Assembly: GCA_016784265.1 (NCBI GenBank)
Contig: JADHUZ010000001.1
Span: 1-23,978, forward strand
Direction of reading: 5' to 3'
Length of the DNA stretch: 23,978 nucleotides
DNA from: Fidelibacterota bacterium
GTDB lineage: Bacteria > Fidelibacterota > BS150m-G59
Every line of letters begins with the position of its first letter. Within the stretch, counting starts at the first letter, position 1. Both the position numbers and the translations under genes were made by a program. Below are positions 23,190 through 23,978 of the stretch, piece after piece. A model generated the notes under the pieces. It was not told the origin of the DNA. It saw only the letters and a program-made list of their open reading frames with translations, and did not search any database.

Positions 23190-23978
23190 TGTTTCATCCT
23201 TTCTAACATTCGTTTAAATTCTCTTTCAAAAGCAACCATATTTTTTGCCGAACGACCGCCGGTGAGAATTTGTCCGTTGTGTGGCACTATCCATAAATCG
23301 CGACGCCAAAAGTAAAATGAGAGCAAAAGCCCCAAACAACCAATTATCATCCCTGCAAAAATAACAGTTTTTCCATGATATTTCTTCATAGAAAGTCCCG
23401 TAATCCACTGGTCTTCGACGTGTTTGCTTTTTAATGTGTTTGAAATGCGTTGAATCCGTGCGTCTCGATTTGGCACATTGAGGAACAACTCCTCCACCAG
23501 CGGCTTGAAATCGCTTTGATGAATGCTCACTGTTTTGTAAATAAACGGACTGTTCACCGTAATTTCGTGAGTTTTCATCAAATTTTCTTCATCATCATAA
23601 ATTTTCACATAAGAACGATAATCCGAAACCATCATTGAATTCTCGTAAAACCTGACTCGAAAACTATCCACTTTGACTGTTATTTTTTCCTTATCTGTTA
23701 CAGGAATTTCCCACGAAAACAGCGAAGATAAATCCATCTCCAAGTCGGTAATAATCGGAGTTTTTTGCAATTCATCCGAGATTAAATAGTGAAACGATTT
23801 TTTCGAAGTCGTCGAATAAATCATTCCACCAATGAAGATAACGAGCAAGCCCACATGCGACAACCACGAACCAAAAGGACCAAGTCGAAATTTGCTTGCT
23901 GTCAATTGATTGCCATTCTTTGCAAATTTGTAGCCTGCTTTTTTGAGCGTTGTCTCAATATCTGCATTCGGTGATATT
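23186..23978 (-). CDS. resB: system II cytochrome c biogenesis protein ResB/CcsB, C-terminal part (runs off right edge)
   Basis: Partner of CcsA in cytochrome c maturation. The visible part covers about 263 codons and lacks the N-terminus with the first membrane spans. The open frame continues to the window edge without a stop (DIETTLKKAGYKFAKNGNQL before a TTG at 23905), so that TTG is internal and not the true start. Features: LGPFGSWLSHVGLLVIFIGGMIY, the conserved membrane helix with its haem-linked His; a periplasmic beta domain with VKVDSFRVRFYENSMMVSDY, the NSPFIYKTVSIHQSDF strand typical of ResB, and a last helix VIFAGMIIGCLGLLLSFYFW before a cytoplasmic tail. It overlaps the next gene by 4 bp. 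The family is clear even though about half of the protein is missing. Confidence 0.92.
   Translation of the reverse strand, partial: ISPNADIETTLKKAGYKFAKNGNQLTASKFRLGPFGSWLSHVGLLVIFIGGMIYSTTSKKSFHYLISDELQKTPIITDLEMDLSSLFSWEIPVTDKEKITVKVDSFRVRFYENSMMVSDYRSYVKIYDDEENLMKTHEITVNSPFIYKTVSIHQSDFKPLVEELFLNVPNRDARIQRISNTLKSKHVEDQWITGLSMKKYHGKTVIFAGMIIGCLGLLLSFYFWRRDLWIVPHNGQILTGGRSAKNMVAFEREFKRMLERMKQ

Overview
This is a contiguous stretch of an AT-rich bacterial chromosome with very dense gene packing. Every gene except one lies on the minus strand. Housekeeping families dominate: RecG, a double-strand-break repair enzyme, NadC, type III glutamine synthetase, CdaA, FolP, FtsH, HPRT, TilS and system II cytochrome c biogenesis. 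No phage, IS, CRISPR, tRNA or rRNA gene was seen. A secreted beta-helix protein with a PADYSTIQAG start, a type III glutamine synthetase and an archaeal-type (type II) GAPDH homologue together suggest an uncultured lineage of the Fibrobacterota-Chlorobiota-Bacteroidota neighbourhood (Cloacimonadota or Marinimicrobia-like). That placement is inference only.

Left part (1-2006): the 5' end of recG runs off the left edge, preceded by a secreted DUF4139 protein and a small cupin. A 118-bp gap divergent to the cupin then leads to the only plus-strand gene (2007-8207). It encodes one 2066-residue polypeptide with a complete AddA-type UvrD helicase-nuclease followed by an AddB-like half with its own PD-(D/E)XK nuclease. 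This is an AddA-AddB fusion and the most notable object in the window. It ends in a 4-bp tail-to-tail overlap with an algH/yqgE-family gene.

Middle (8756-10716): a disturbed region. A beta-helix gene after nadC has two 78-bp repeats and then loses its frame into an unrelated-looking 3' coding tail, which ends just before a strong minus-strand hairpin with a UUCG tetraloop. nadC follows; its leader can pair with its own ribosome binding site.

Right part (10717-23978): a near-continuous minus-strand array. In transcription order (right to left) it runs resB (cut by the right edge) - His/Met-rich anchored protein - ccsA, then type II GAPDH homologue - MBL hydrolase - tilS - hpt - ftsH - folP - cdaA - SLBB protein, then glutamine synthetase III. 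Genes overlap by 1-14 bp or sit a few bases apart, so translational coupling is likely. resB and ccsA form the system II haem-transport/cytochrome c assembly machine. tilS-hpt-ftsH-folP-cdaA resembles a gene order familiar from Firmicutes. cdaA is followed by an SLBB-domain membrane-anchored protein, not the usual YbbR/CdaR partner. Several starts are GTG or TTG.
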